Assembly (NCBI GenBank): GCA_028687205.1
Contig: JAQUAP010000014.1
Span: 1 to 21,269, forward strand
Direction of reading: 5' to 3'
DNA length: 21,269 nt
Source of the DNA: Candidatus Omnitrophota bacterium
GTDB taxonomy: Bacteria > Omnitrophota > Gorgyraeia > Gygaellales > Profunditerraquicolaceae
How positions within the stretch are numbered: the first letter of the stretch is position 1; every line of letters begins with the position of its first letter. Made by a program: the position numbers and the translations under genes. Shown here piece by piece: positions 1 to 7,793 of this stretch. The notes under the pieces are model-generated. The model had not been told where the DNA came from, ran no database searches, and saw only the letters and a list, made by a program, of their open reading frames with translations.

Positions 1-987
1 GTGATTATTTCTACAGAGCGCGCCAAAAGGCCTGATCAGTTCAGCGGCAAGCAGGAAGAGGCTCCGGTAGAAAAGCCCTGTCCTTTCTGTGAAGGTTCTG
101 AATCCCAGACCCCGCCGGAAATTTATGCCATAAGGCCGCGCGGCACTGCGCCGAATACCCCGGGTTGGGAACTGCGGGTTGTGCCGAGCATTTCCCCGTT
201 CTTGAGAATAGAAGGCGAGCTTGACCGCAGGGGCAAGGGCCTCTATGACATCATGAATGGTGTCGGCGCCCATGAGATTATTGTTGAAACTGACGAGCAT
301 ATCGCCAATATGGCGGATTTAAGCGATGTGCAGATCTCTAAGGTCTTAAGGTGCTATGCTGACAGGATCAGCGACCTTGAAAAAGATAAGCGCTTTAAGT
401 ATGTTTTAGTTTTTAAGAACTACGGCAAGAGCGCAGGAGGCGGTTCTTTACGGCATTCCCGTTCCCAGCTGATTGCCACGCCCGTTAACCCCAAACGCGT
501 AAAGGAAGAGCTTGCGGGTTCCCAGCAGTATTTTGAATATCATGAGCGGTGTGTCTTCTGTGATATCATCAGGCAGGAGATCGAGCAGAAAGACCGCTTG
601 ATCCTGGACTTAGACGGCTTTATTGCCATCAGCCCCTTTGCCGCGCGTTTTCCTTTTGAGACCTGGATCTTGCCTAAAAAACATTGCGCTGATTATACCT
701 CCCAGGATTCCGAATCCATAAAATACCTGGGCAAGGTAATGAAGATCGTCCTTTCCAAGCTTAAAAAAGGCCTGAACGACCCTCCCTATAACTACGTTAT
801 CCATACCGCGCCTTTCCGCAGGCAGAAGGCAGGTTACTGGAAGACCATTGACCAGGACTATCACTGGCATATTGAGATCATCCCGCGCTTGACGCGCGTG
901 GCGGGTTTTGAATGGGGGACCGGATTTTATATCTGTCCTTTACCTCCGGAAGATGCGGCTAATTTTTTAAGAGGAGTAGAAGTATAA
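1..987 (+). CDS. galT: GalT-family hexose-1-phosphate uridylyltransferase, 5'-partial, active-site His replaced
   Basis: Member of the galactose-1-phosphate uridylyltransferase branch of the HIT superfamily, which exchanges UMP between UDP-glucose and a hexose 1-phosphate in the Leloir pathway. Visible are the zinc-type CPFC (residues 27-30 counted from base 1), GAHE, a second CVFC and the C-terminal HWHIE. Alignment with the next gene puts the first codon at the Val of the conserved RWVI, so about 13 N-terminal residues lie outside the window and the GTG at base 1 is an internal Val, not a start. The nucleophile motif HPH reads HSR here (bases 454-462), so normal uridylyl transfer is doubtful. 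One base separates its stop from the next start, so the two are probably co-transcribed. It could be an inactive paralog, a changed enzyme or a decaying copy. Confidence 0.85.
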   Translation: MIISTERAKRPDQFSGKQEEAPVEKPCPFCEGSESQTPPEIYAIRPRGTAPNTPGWELRVVPSISPFLRIEGELDRRGKGLYDIMNGVGAHEIIVETDEHIANMADLSDVQISKVLRCYADRISDLEKDKRFKYVLVFKNYGKSAGGGSLRHSRSQLIATPVNPKRVKEELAGSQQYFEYHERCVFCDIIRQEIEQKDRLILDLDGFIAISPFAARFPFETWILPKKHCADYTSQDSESIKYLGKVMKIVLSKLKKGLNDPPYNYVIHTAPFRRQKAGYWKTIDQDYHWHIEIIPRLTRVAGFEWGTGFYICPLPPEDAANFLRGVEV

Positions 988-988
988 A

Positions 989-1990
989 ATGGCTGAATTA
1001 AGAAGAGACCCGATTGTAGGCAGGTGGGTAATTGTAGATACAGACCATCCGAACGCCCCGGCTGATTTTCCCTACGAGCAATATATTCAAAAAGGAGGGG
1101 TTTGCCCTTTCTGTTACGGTAATGAGGCAATGACCCCGCCTGAAATAGAGTGTTTCCGCGAGCCAGGCACAGCAGCCAATACTCCGGGGTGGCAGGTGCG
1201 CGTCGTGCCGAATAAATTCCCGGCTTTAGGGGTTGAGGGAGAATTAAACCGCAGGCCTTTGGGGCTTTATGATATGTCTAGCGGCATCGGCGCGCATGAG
1301 GTCTTGATTGAGACGCCCTACCACGCCAAGGATCTTTGCGATTTATTGCCGCAGGAGGTAGAGAATTATTTGAAGATGTGCTGCCATCGGGCGTTAGATT
1401 TAGCCAAAGATAAACGTTTTAAATACCTGATGTTCTTTAGGAATTTCGGTTCGGCAGCGGGGGCTTCGTTAGAGCACCCGCATACCCAGATTATCGCCCT
1501 GCCCATGGTGCCCAAGAACGCCCTGGAAGAGATACACGGGGCCAAAAATTATTTTGATTACCGCGAGCGCTGCATATTTTGCGACATTATCCGCCAGGAG
1601 AGCCAGGAAAAGGAGAGGATTATCCTGGAGAATAAATATTTTATCGCTTTCTGCCCGTTTGTTTCGCGCTTCCCGTTTGAAATCTGGATCATGCCTAAAA
1701 AACACAGCGGGCAATTCTGCTATATGCAACCCGATGAAATAGCCAACCTGGCAGTTATCCTGAAGGAGGTAATCTCCAAAATTAAAAAAGTATTTGTCAA
1801 CCTGTCTTATAACTATATTATTCATCCTGCACCGATCAATGGCGATGGGGAAGTAGAGTATTACCATTGGCATATTGAATTCATGCCTAAGCTAACCCAG
1901 GTTGCGGGTTTTGAGTGGGGGACGGGTTTTTACATTGACCCCACCTCTCCGGAATTAGCCGCACAGTATCTAAAAGCGGTAAAAGAATAA
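989..1990 (+). CDS. galT: Galactose-1-phosphate uridylyltransferase (GalT family)
   Basis: Full-length 333-aa GalT homolog, expected to transfer UMP between UDP-glucose and galactose 1-phosphate or a related sugar phosphate in the cytoplasm. The N-terminus has the family pattern ELRRDPIVGRWVIV, followed by CPFC, GAHE and the intact nucleophile motif EHPHTQ (HPH at residues 163-165). A second CxxC (CIFC) and the C-terminal HWHIE complete the set. ATG 989 follows a GAGGAG about 12 nt upstream, one base after the preceding stop. It is a diverged tandem paralog of the upstream gene and is likely the active copy. With gap directly downstream and glgC elsewhere in the window it fits sugar-nucleotide and glycogen-linked carbon flow. 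Exact sugar specificity cannot be read from sequence. Confidence 0.9.
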   Translation: MAELRRDPIVGRWVIVDTDHPNAPADFPYEQYIQKGGVCPFCYGNEAMTPPEIECFREPGTAANTPGWQVRVVPNKFPALGVEGELNRRPLGLYDMSSGIGAHEVLIETPYHAKDLCDLLPQEVENYLKMCCHRALDLAKDKRFKYLMFFRNFGSAAGASLEHPHTQIIALPMVPKNALEEIHGAKNYFDYRERCIFCDIIRQESQEKERIILENKYFIAFCPFVSRFPFEIWIMPKKHSGQFCYMQPDEIANLAVILKEVISKIKKVFVNLSYNYIIHPAPINGDGEVEYYHWHIEFMPKLTQVAGFEWGTGFYIDPTSPELAAQYLKAVKE

Positions 1991-2026
1991 AATAAAACAA
2001 ATCAATCAATTAAAGGAGGAATCAAA

Positions 2027-3076
2027 ATGGCAGTAAAAGTCGGTATTAACGGTTTTGGTAGGATAGGAAGGCTGGTTGGCCGGGCAATCTTAGAAAAAAA
2101 ATCCAAAGATTTAGAGCTGGTCGCGGTTAACGATTTAACCGACGCTAAATCCAACGCGTTATTATTAAAATACGACTCGGTGCACGGCAGGTTCTGCGGA
2201 GAGGTCAAGGCTGCCGCGGACGCTATCCTGGTCAACGGCAAAGAAATCAAGGTTTTAAGCAAAAAAGACCCAACGGAGTTGCCCTGGAAGGATTTAGGCG
2301 TAGAGCTCGTCATTGAATCTACCGGTTTATTCACCATTAAGAAAGACGGGATAAATAAAAAAGGCAAAGAAGTCAAGGGCGCTGAAAATCATATCACTAA
2401 AGGCGGGGCAAAGAAGGTTATAATTTCGGCTCCGGCCGAAGGCGAGGATATTACTATTGTCATGGGCGTTAACGAAGATAAGTATGACCCTAAAAATCAT
2501 AATGTCTTATCCAATGCCTCCTGCACCACTAACTGCCTGGCGCCGATAGCCAAGGTATTAAATGATAAGTGGGGAATCACTAAGGGCTTAATGACGACAA
2601 TCCATGCTTATACCAATGACCAGAGAGTGCAGGATATGGCGCATTCCGACCCGCGCCGCGCCCGCGCAGCCGCTATATCGATGATTCCGACTTCTACCGG
2701 TGCAGCCAAGGCACTTTCATTGGTTATCCCGGAGCTAAAAGGAAAACTGGACGGTTTTTCAATGCGCGTCCCTGTCCCTAATGTTTCAGTCGTGGACCTG
2801 ACCTGCCTGTTAGGAAAAAAAGTTACTCCCCAGGATATTAACGCCGCGATGAAAGAGGCATCCGAAGGCAGGATGAAGGGTATCCTCGGGATTACAGATG
2901 ACCCGGTAGTCTCGGTTGATTTTAATCACTGCGCCTTAAGCTCCATCGTGGATGCCTTAAGCACTAAAGTTATTCAGGATGATTTCGTGAAGGTGCTCTC
3001 CTGGTATGACAATGAATGGGGTTATTCCAACAGGGTGGTTGACCTGTGCGAGTATATCGTAAAAAAAGGCCTGTAA
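2027..3076 (+). CDS. gap: Type I glyceraldehyde-3-phosphate dehydrogenase
   Basis: Oxidises glyceraldehyde 3-phosphate to 1,3-bisphosphoglycerate with NAD in glycolysis, or runs in reverse in gluconeogenesis. The Rossmann start GINGFGRIGR is at residues 6-15, the catalytic Cys in SCTTNC is at about residue 166, and the partner His in HAYTND is at about 193, the usual 27-residue spacing. The C-terminus carries WYDNEWGYSNRV. At 349 aa it is slightly long because of a Lys/Gly-rich insertion of about 15 residues before GGAKKVIISAP, which shifts Cys from the usual ~150. Start ATG 2027 has a strong AAAGGAGG 8 nt upstream. The gene follows the galT pair by 36 nt and is followed by a hairpin repeat that probably ends transcription. 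The partner glycolytic genes pgk and tpiA lie one gene further on. Confidence 0.96.
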   Translation: MAVKVGINGFGRIGRLVGRAILEKKSKDLELVAVNDLTDAKSNALLLKYDSVHGRFCGEVKAAADAILVNGKEIKVLSKKDPTELPWKDLGVELVIESTGLFTIKKDGINKKGKEVKGAENHITKGGAKKVIISAPAEGEDITIVMGVNEDKYDPKNHNVLSNASCTTNCLAPIAKVLNDKWGITKGLMTTIHAYTNDQRVQDMAHSDPRRARAAAISMIPTSTGAAKALSLVIPELKGKLDGFSMRVPVPNVSVVDLTCLLGKKVTPQDINAAMKEASEGRMKGILGITDDPVVSVDFNHCALSSIVDALSTKVIQDDFVKVLSWYDNEWGYSNRVVDLCEYIVKKGL

Positions 3077-3082
3077 GAATTT

Positions 3083-3130
3083 AAAATAAAGGGGACGTTT
3101 CTATAAAAATTGAAACGTCCCCTTTATTTT
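3083..3130. repeat. REP-like inverted repeat (GGGGACGTTTC type), probable gap terminator
   Basis: GGGGACGTTTC (3091-3101) pairs with GAAACGTCCCC (3112-3122) across a 10-nt loop, and flanking AAAATAAA/TTTATTTT extends the stem on both sides. The T-rich 3' side makes it a plausible bidirectional terminator after gap. It is the first of five related elements in the window (others near 5371, 14544, 15786 and 18324). Terminator function is inferred. Confidence 0.85.
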
Positions 3131-3147
3131 TGTTCCTATTTTTTAAG

Positions 3148-5406
3148 ATGACCTTCCTTGCCACAATCTTTATTATCGGCTTAAGCGGTATTGTCGCGCA
3201 AATTATTGTCTTGCGCGAGCTGCTGGTTAATTTCTACGGCAATGAGTTGACCATCGGAGTTATTTTAGCTAACTGGGTGTTGCTGGAAGCCCTCGGCGTC
3301 TTTATCGCCGGCAGGGTTATCGAACGGGTTAAAAATAAATTAAACGTATTTATTGCTTTAAATATCCTGTTTTCCTTGATTTTGCCTTTTAGTGTTTACC
3401 TGGCGCGTGTTTTTAAAGGGGTTATCGGCATACCTTTTAGCGAGGCAGTATCTTTAAGCACCATTTTTATTTCTTCGCTGGCCGTAAACCTGCCGTTTGC
3501 TTTCCTGCACGGCGCGTTGTTCAGCTCCGGGTGCAAAGTATATTCTTTAATGCCGGGGAAGAGGGAAGATGCCATCGGCAAGATATACACCTGGGAGATG
3601 CTCGGGACGATCAGCGGCGGGATTATTTTAGCGTATTTATTTATCCCGCGTTTAAATTCATTCCAAACAGTCTTAATCATTTCTTTTTTAAATCTCGCTT
3701 TAGCCGCGCTCTTTATCCCTGCCCAAAAAATAAGGTATGTTTCTTTAGGCCTGGTTGCCTTGCTGTTTATTTTATTTGTTAACCCCCTGGCAAACTATTT
3801 ACAGGAATCATCCATTAAAAAACAATGGGGGGCGCAGGAGGTTTTAGAATACCGTAATTCCCATTACGCCAATATCTGCGTAACCAGAAAAATGCAGCAG
3901 TATACCTTCTTTTATAACGGCATCCCGGTGATTACTACGCCCTTTCCCGACCGGCAATTCACGGAAGAATTCGGGAACCTTCCACTGCTCTTTCATGAAG
4001 CGCCGGCTGATCTCCTGGTTGCCGGCAGCGGCATAGGCGGTTTAATCCGGCAAGCGCTTAAGTATCCTATTGTTCGCCTGGATTATGTTGAGATTGACCC
4101 GCTGCTTATCAGGATGCTTAAAAAATATCCTACGCCCTTAAGCGAAGCAGAGTTCGGCGATCGACGGTTAAATATTATTCATACCGACCCGCGCTTGTTT
4201 TTAAAAACCAGCGCCAGGCATTATGACGTGATTTTAATCGGCTTATCCAGCCAGGCGGATTTGTCATTTAACCGTTTTTTTACGCAAGAATTTTTCGCCT
4301 TAACCCAAAAAAGATTAAAGCCCGGCGGGCTAATTGCGTTGTGGATGCCGGGTTCGTTAACTTATATGAGCCGGGAATTAAGGGATTTAAACAGCAGCGT
4401 ATTCAACAGCCTGAAGGCGGTTTATAAATATGTGCGCGTCATCCCGGGAGATTACAATATATTTATTGCCTCTGACTCAAACCGGATTACGCAGGTTAAC
4501 GCAAGCCTGATTTCTGAGCGGTTAACCAAGGAACATATTCCCGTCGGGCTGCTTATCCCGGCTTACCTGGAATACCGCTTAAGCCAAAAATGGGTGAATT
4601 GGTTTAACCGGGAACTGGAGCCTGCGACGCAAGAGTTGAACCGGGACCTGCGGCCTGTAGCGGTTTATGAAAACTTAAAGATTACGAATAATAAATTTTC
4701 TCCGCGCTTCAGCCGCGTCTTTAATTATTTTCATCACCTGAACCTGAAATTAATCTCCTTGGCGGTATTACTGGTTACTTTAGCGCTGATTTTCAGGCGT
4801 AAAAGCAGGAGGAACCTGAAAATCCCTGTCAGCTACGCTATTTTTACGACCGGTTTTTTCGGGATGACGGCCAGCCTGCTTTTAATCTTCGCTTACCAGG
4901 TGTTTTACGGTTACCTGTATCAAAAAATCAGCCTGTTGACCGCGGTATTTATGGCGGGGATTGCGGCAGGAAGCATTCTGATTACGCTAAACCTTAAGCA
5001 AATTAAACATAAGCGGAGGCGTTTAATTAACCTGGAAGCGTTAATCGCCGTGTTTTCTTTAGTCTTAGGGTTGGTGATCGCGGGTTTTGGCGCTGGCGCA
5101 GGCCCGGGGATACCGATTTTCTATATTTTACTTTTTATTCCGGGGTTACTGATGGGCCTGGAATTCCCTTTGGCCGGAAAGATCTACCTGGCTGAACAGG
5201 ACAGTGCGGGCAGTGCCTCGGGTATACTCTATGCCAGCGACCTTATCGGCGGCTGGCTAGCCGGGGTATCCGCCGGAGTGGTATTTTTACCTATTTTAGG
5301 CTTCTTCAATACCTGCCTGCTGCTGCTTATTTTAAAGCTGAGCAGCCTGCTGGTACTTATGCTACAGGGTAGGGACGGTTCTATGCTAAATGGCCACAAA
5401 GAATAG
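3148..5406 (+). CDS. Membrane protein with central spermidine-synthase-like domain
   Basis: About 752 aa with three parts: an N-terminal block of several hydrophobic helices, a cytosolic spermidine-synthase-like Rossmann domain in the middle, and a C-terminal block of roughly six to seven helices. This is the layout of MFS/spermidine-synthase fusion proteins, whose substrate is generally unknown. The nucleotide-binding loop GSGIGG is at about residues 293-298 and is followed by VEIDP. Where true polyamine synthases have the catalytic Asp after the hydrophobic strand, this protein reads DVILIGLSS (about 360-368), so spermidine synthesis is unlikely. ATG 3148 is preferred over TTG 3130, which lies at the edge of the upstream repeat; neither has a strong SD. 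The last dozen residues and the stop are encoded by a REP-like repeat, so the native C-terminus may have been replaced. Confidence 0.75.
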   Translation: MTFLATIFIIGLSGIVAQIIVLRELLVNFYGNELTIGVILANWVLLEALGVFIAGRVIERVKNKLNVFIALNILFSLILPFSVYLARVFKGVIGIPFSEAVSLSTIFISSLAVNLPFAFLHGALFSSGCKVYSLMPGKREDAIGKIYTWEMLGTISGGIILAYLFIPRLNSFQTVLIISFLNLALAALFIPAQKIRYVSLGLVALLFILFVNPLANYLQESSIKKQWGAQEVLEYRNSHYANICVTRKMQQYTFFYNGIPVITTPFPDRQFTEEFGNLPLLFHEAPADLLVAGSGIGGLIRQALKYPIVRLDYVEIDPLLIRMLKKYPTPLSEAEFGDRRLNIIHTDPRLFLKTSARHYDVILIGLSSQADLSFNRFFTQEFFALTQKRLKPGGLIALWMPGSLTYMSRELRDLNSSVFNSLKAVYKYVRVIPGDYNIFIASDSNRITQVNASLISERLTKEHIPVGLLIPAYLEYRLSQKWVNWFNRELEPATQELNRDLRPVAVYENLKITNNKFSPRFSRVFNYFHHLNLKLISLAVLLVTLALIFRRKSRRNLKIPVSYAIFTTGFFGMTASLLLIFAYQVFYGYLYQKISLLTAVFMAGIAAGSILITLNLKQIKHKRRRLINLEALIAVFSLVLGLVIAGFGAGAGPGIPIFYILLFIPGLLMGLEFPLAGKIYLAEQDSAGSASGILYASDLIGGWLAGVSAGVVFLPILGFFNTCLLLLILKLSSLLVLMLQGRDGSMLNGHKE

Positions 5407-5416
5407 AACCGTCCCT
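5371..5416. repeat. REP-like inverted repeat (AGGGACGGTTCT type) overlapping a gene end
   Basis: AGGGACGGTTCTAT (5371-5384) is inverted at 5403-5416, with an 18-nt loop beginning GCTAAA. The stop codon of the upstream membrane gene (5404-5406) lies inside the right arm. The copy at 18324-18369 has the same 46-nt length and differs only in a few loop bases, so the two are copies of one element, not convergent terminators. Confidence 0.9.
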
Positions 5417-5431
5417 GTTTTTTAAAATAAG

Positions 5432-5460
5432 TTGACAGACAGAGATATTTAATATATATT
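5432..5460 (+). promoter_or_regulatory. Promoter of pgk-tpiA-secG
   Basis: TTGACA (5432-5437) and TATATT (5455-5460) with a 17-nt spacer, 32 nt before the pgk start and just after the repeat that closes the previous gene. It would give a leader of about 25 nt carrying AAGGAG. Confidence 0.7.
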
Positions 5461-5491
5461 ATACCTCTATTTTTAAGGAGAAGCAGTAAAG

Positions 5492-6673
5492 ATGGCCAAG
5501 TTAACGGTTAAAGACCTTGACTTTAAAGGGAAAACAGTATTAATGCGCGCGGATTTCAACGTGCCGCAGGATGCTGCTTTAAATATTACCGATGATACGC
5601 GCATACGCGCGACCCTGCCTACGATAAAGTATATTCTGGAGCAGGGGGTAAAGAAGCTGGTATTAATGAGCCATTTAGGCAGGCCGGATGGCAAGGTTGT
5701 GGCTAAATACAGCTTAAAACCGGTGGCAGCGCGCTTAGAAGAGCTTTTGGGGCAGGATGTCTTATTTTTAAATGATTGCATAGGCGAGAATATTAAAAAA
5801 GAGATAGCTGCCGCGAAAGAAAAGGTAATTTTACTGGAAAATTTACGCTTTCACGCTGAAGAAGAGGCAAATGACGCTGGCTTTGCCAAACAGCTGGCAG
5901 GCCTGGCCGATGTTTTTGTAAATGACGCCTTTGGGACCGCGCACCGCGCGCATGCCTCAACCGAAGAGGTGGCGCATTACTTAAAATCCGCCGCTGGTTT
6001 TCTCCTGGAAAAAGAGATACAATATTTGGGTAATGCCGTGCAAAATCCGCAAAAACCATTTATGGTTATTTTAGGCGGGGCGAAAGTCTCGGATAAAATC
6101 GGGATGATTGAAAATCTGCTTCCCAAAGCCGATGCCATTATCGTGGGCGGCGGGATGGCTTACACGTTTTTAAAGGCCCAGGGTAAAGCAATCGGGAATT
6201 CCAAGTTAGAGAAGGATAAGCTGGATTTAGCCAAATCCCTTTTGGAAAAAGCCAAAAGCCTCGGCAAAGAGATAGTGCTGCCGGTAGATAACGTCGTCGT
6301 TGAAACGATTGACGCGAACGCTGAATTTCAGGTTGTCGGCGAAGAGGTCCCCGAAGGTAAGATTGCCGTAGATATCGGCCCTGAAACCATTAAATTATTT
6401 GAAGACAAATTAAAATCCGCTAAGACCATTGTCTGGAACGGGCCGTTAGGCATCTTTGAAATGGATGCTTTCAGTAAGGGCACAGAGGAAGTGGCGGAAT
6501 TTATCGCCGGCCTTAAAGCAGTCACGATCATCGGCGGGGGCGACACGGCAGCGGCAATCGCGAAATTTAAATTAGAAAATAAGATGACCCATATTTCAAC
6601 CGGAGGCGGAGCAAGCCTGGAATACCTGGAAGGCAAAACCTTGCCTGGCGTAGCAGCTTTGAGTGATAAATGA
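5492..6673 (+). CDS. pgk: Phosphoglycerate kinase
   Basis: Transfers phosphate from 1,3-bisphosphoglycerate to ADP, the first ATP-forming step of lower glycolysis, in the cytoplasm. At 393 aa it has the family's normal length. N-domain substrate motifs MRADFNVP and SHLGRPDG and the DAFGTAHRAHAS segment are intact. The C-domain carries GGAKVSDKIG, the nucleotide-loop segment WNGPLGIFE, and the glycine-rich GGGDTAAA near the end. Start ATG 5492 has AAGGAG about 11 nt upstream and its own promoter. It overlaps tpiA by 4 nt (ATGA), pointing to translational coupling. No unusual residues were noticed. Confidence 0.97.
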   Translation: MAKLTVKDLDFKGKTVLMRADFNVPQDAALNITDDTRIRATLPTIKYILEQGVKKLVLMSHLGRPDGKVVAKYSLKPVAARLEELLGQDVLFLNDCIGENIKKEIAAAKEKVILLENLRFHAEEEANDAGFAKQLAGLADVFVNDAFGTAHRAHASTEEVAHYLKSAAGFLLEKEIQYLGNAVQNPQKPFMVILGGAKVSDKIGMIENLLPKADAIIVGGGMAYTFLKAQGKAIGNSKLEKDKLDLAKSLLEKAKSLGKEIVLPVDNVVVETIDANAEFQVVGEEVPEGKIAVDIGPETIKLFEDKLKSAKTIVWNGPLGIFEMDAFSKGTEEVAEFIAGLKAVTIIGGGDTAAAIAKFKLENKMTHISTGGGASLEYLEGKTLPGVAALSDK

Positions 6674-7443
6674 GAAAAACCATTATTGCCGGAAACTGGA
6701 AGATGTATAAAACCATCAAGGAAGCCATTGAATTGAGTAATGGCATCAAGCGCGAGCTCTTTAAATTAGATAACCCGGGGATTGATATTGTGCTTTGCCC
6801 CGCGTTTACCGCCTTGAGCGAAGTTGCGGAAGTGGTTGCCGAGTCGGATATTATGCTTGGCGCGCAGGACCTTTACTGGCAGGATGAAGGCGCTTTTACC
6901 GGCGAGGTTTCCGCAAAGATGCTTAAAGATGCCGGCTGCACTTTTGTCATTATCGGCCACTCTGAGCGTAGGCAATTTTTCGGGGAGACCAATGAGAGCG
7001 TAAATAAAAAGATCAAGGCGGCCCTGGCTAACGCGCTGACACCGATTGTCTGCGTGGGCGAGACATTAAAACAAAGGGAAGCCAGGGAAACCTTTAAAGT
7101 ATTGGAAGACCATGTGCGTAACGGGCTGGATGGCCTGAATAAAGAAGATCTCTTAAAGATCGTGATTGCCTATGAGCCGGTCTGGGCTATCGGGACAGGT
7201 AAGACCGCTACCCCGGAACAGGCGCAGGAAGCGCATAAGTATATAAGAGAATTGCTGGGTAAACTTTATGGTAAAGAAGCGGCGGCACAGGTGAGGATAC
7301 AATACGGCGGGAGCGTTAAGCCGGAAAATATAAGCGCGCTGATGCGACAGCCTGACATCGACGGAGCGCTGGTGGGAGGAGCAAGCCTCCAGGTCGCCAG
7401 TTTCGCCGAGATTGTCAAAAAAGCTGCAGAGGTGATTAAATGA
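6670..7443 (+). CDS. tpiA: Triosephosphate isomerase
   Basis: Interconverts dihydroxyacetone phosphate and glyceraldehyde 3-phosphate. The 257-aa protein has the complete catalytic set: Lys11 in AGNWKM, His97 in IGHSERR, and Glu169 in AYEPVWAIGTGK, followed by the phosphate-gripping YGGSV and GALVGGASL near the C-terminus. Start ATG 6670 overlaps the pgk stop by 4 nt and the stop overlaps secG by 4 nt, so all three are read from one mRNA. Order gap (one gene away), pgk, tpiA, secG is a common bacterial arrangement. Confidence 0.97.
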   Translation: MRKTIIAGNWKMYKTIKEAIELSNGIKRELFKLDNPGIDIVLCPAFTALSEVAEVVAESDIMLGAQDLYWQDEGAFTGEVSAKMLKDAGCTFVIIGHSERRQFFGETNESVNKKIKAALANALTPIVCVGETLKQREARETFKVLEDHVRNGLDGLNKEDLLKIVIAYEPVWAIGTGKTATPEQAQEAHKYIRELLGKLYGKEAAAQVRIQYGGSVKPENISALMRQPDIDGALVGGASLQVASFAEIVKKAAEVIK

Positions 7444-7793
7444 CGGTTTTACTGATTATTCTTCACGTGATGGTGTGCATTTTATTGATTACCCTGGTTT
7501 TAATCCAGCGCGGCAGGGGAAGCGGGCTGGTCGAGAGCTTTGCGGGAGTTGAATCCATGTTCGGCACCAAGACCAATGCCTTTCTTACCCGGACAACCAC
7601 CGTGCTTTCAATCGTATTCTTTTTTACCTGCCTAAGCCTGGCGATTATCGCGGTAAGGCAGAGTAAATCCCTGCTTGCCAATGTTAAGCCGCAAGCTGCG
7701 GCTGCAGCCAAGGCACCGGCAGCGGCTACTACACCACCGCCTGCAGCGAGCCAGCAAGCCGCGCAGGAAACCCCTAAAGCCGATCAGAAATAA
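7440..7793 (+). CDS. secG: Preprotein translocase subunit SecG
   Basis: Small inner-membrane subunit of the SecYEG protein-export channel. The 117-aa product has a first membrane helix at about residues 2-21, the characteristic cytosolic linker IQRGRGSGL followed by FAG, FGTKT and FLTRTT, and a second helix at about 52-70. It ends in a long low-complexity Ala/Pro/Gln tail (about 80-117), typical of SecG in several phyla. It overlaps tpiA by 4 nt. Its tail coding region is also open in the frame of the downstream transporter. Confidence 0.93.
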   Translation: MTVLLIILHVMVCILLITLVLIQRGRGSGLVESFAGVESMFGTKTNAFLTRTTTVLSIVFFFTCLSLAIIAVRQSKSLLANVKPQAAAAAKAPAAATTPPPAASQQAAQETPKADQK

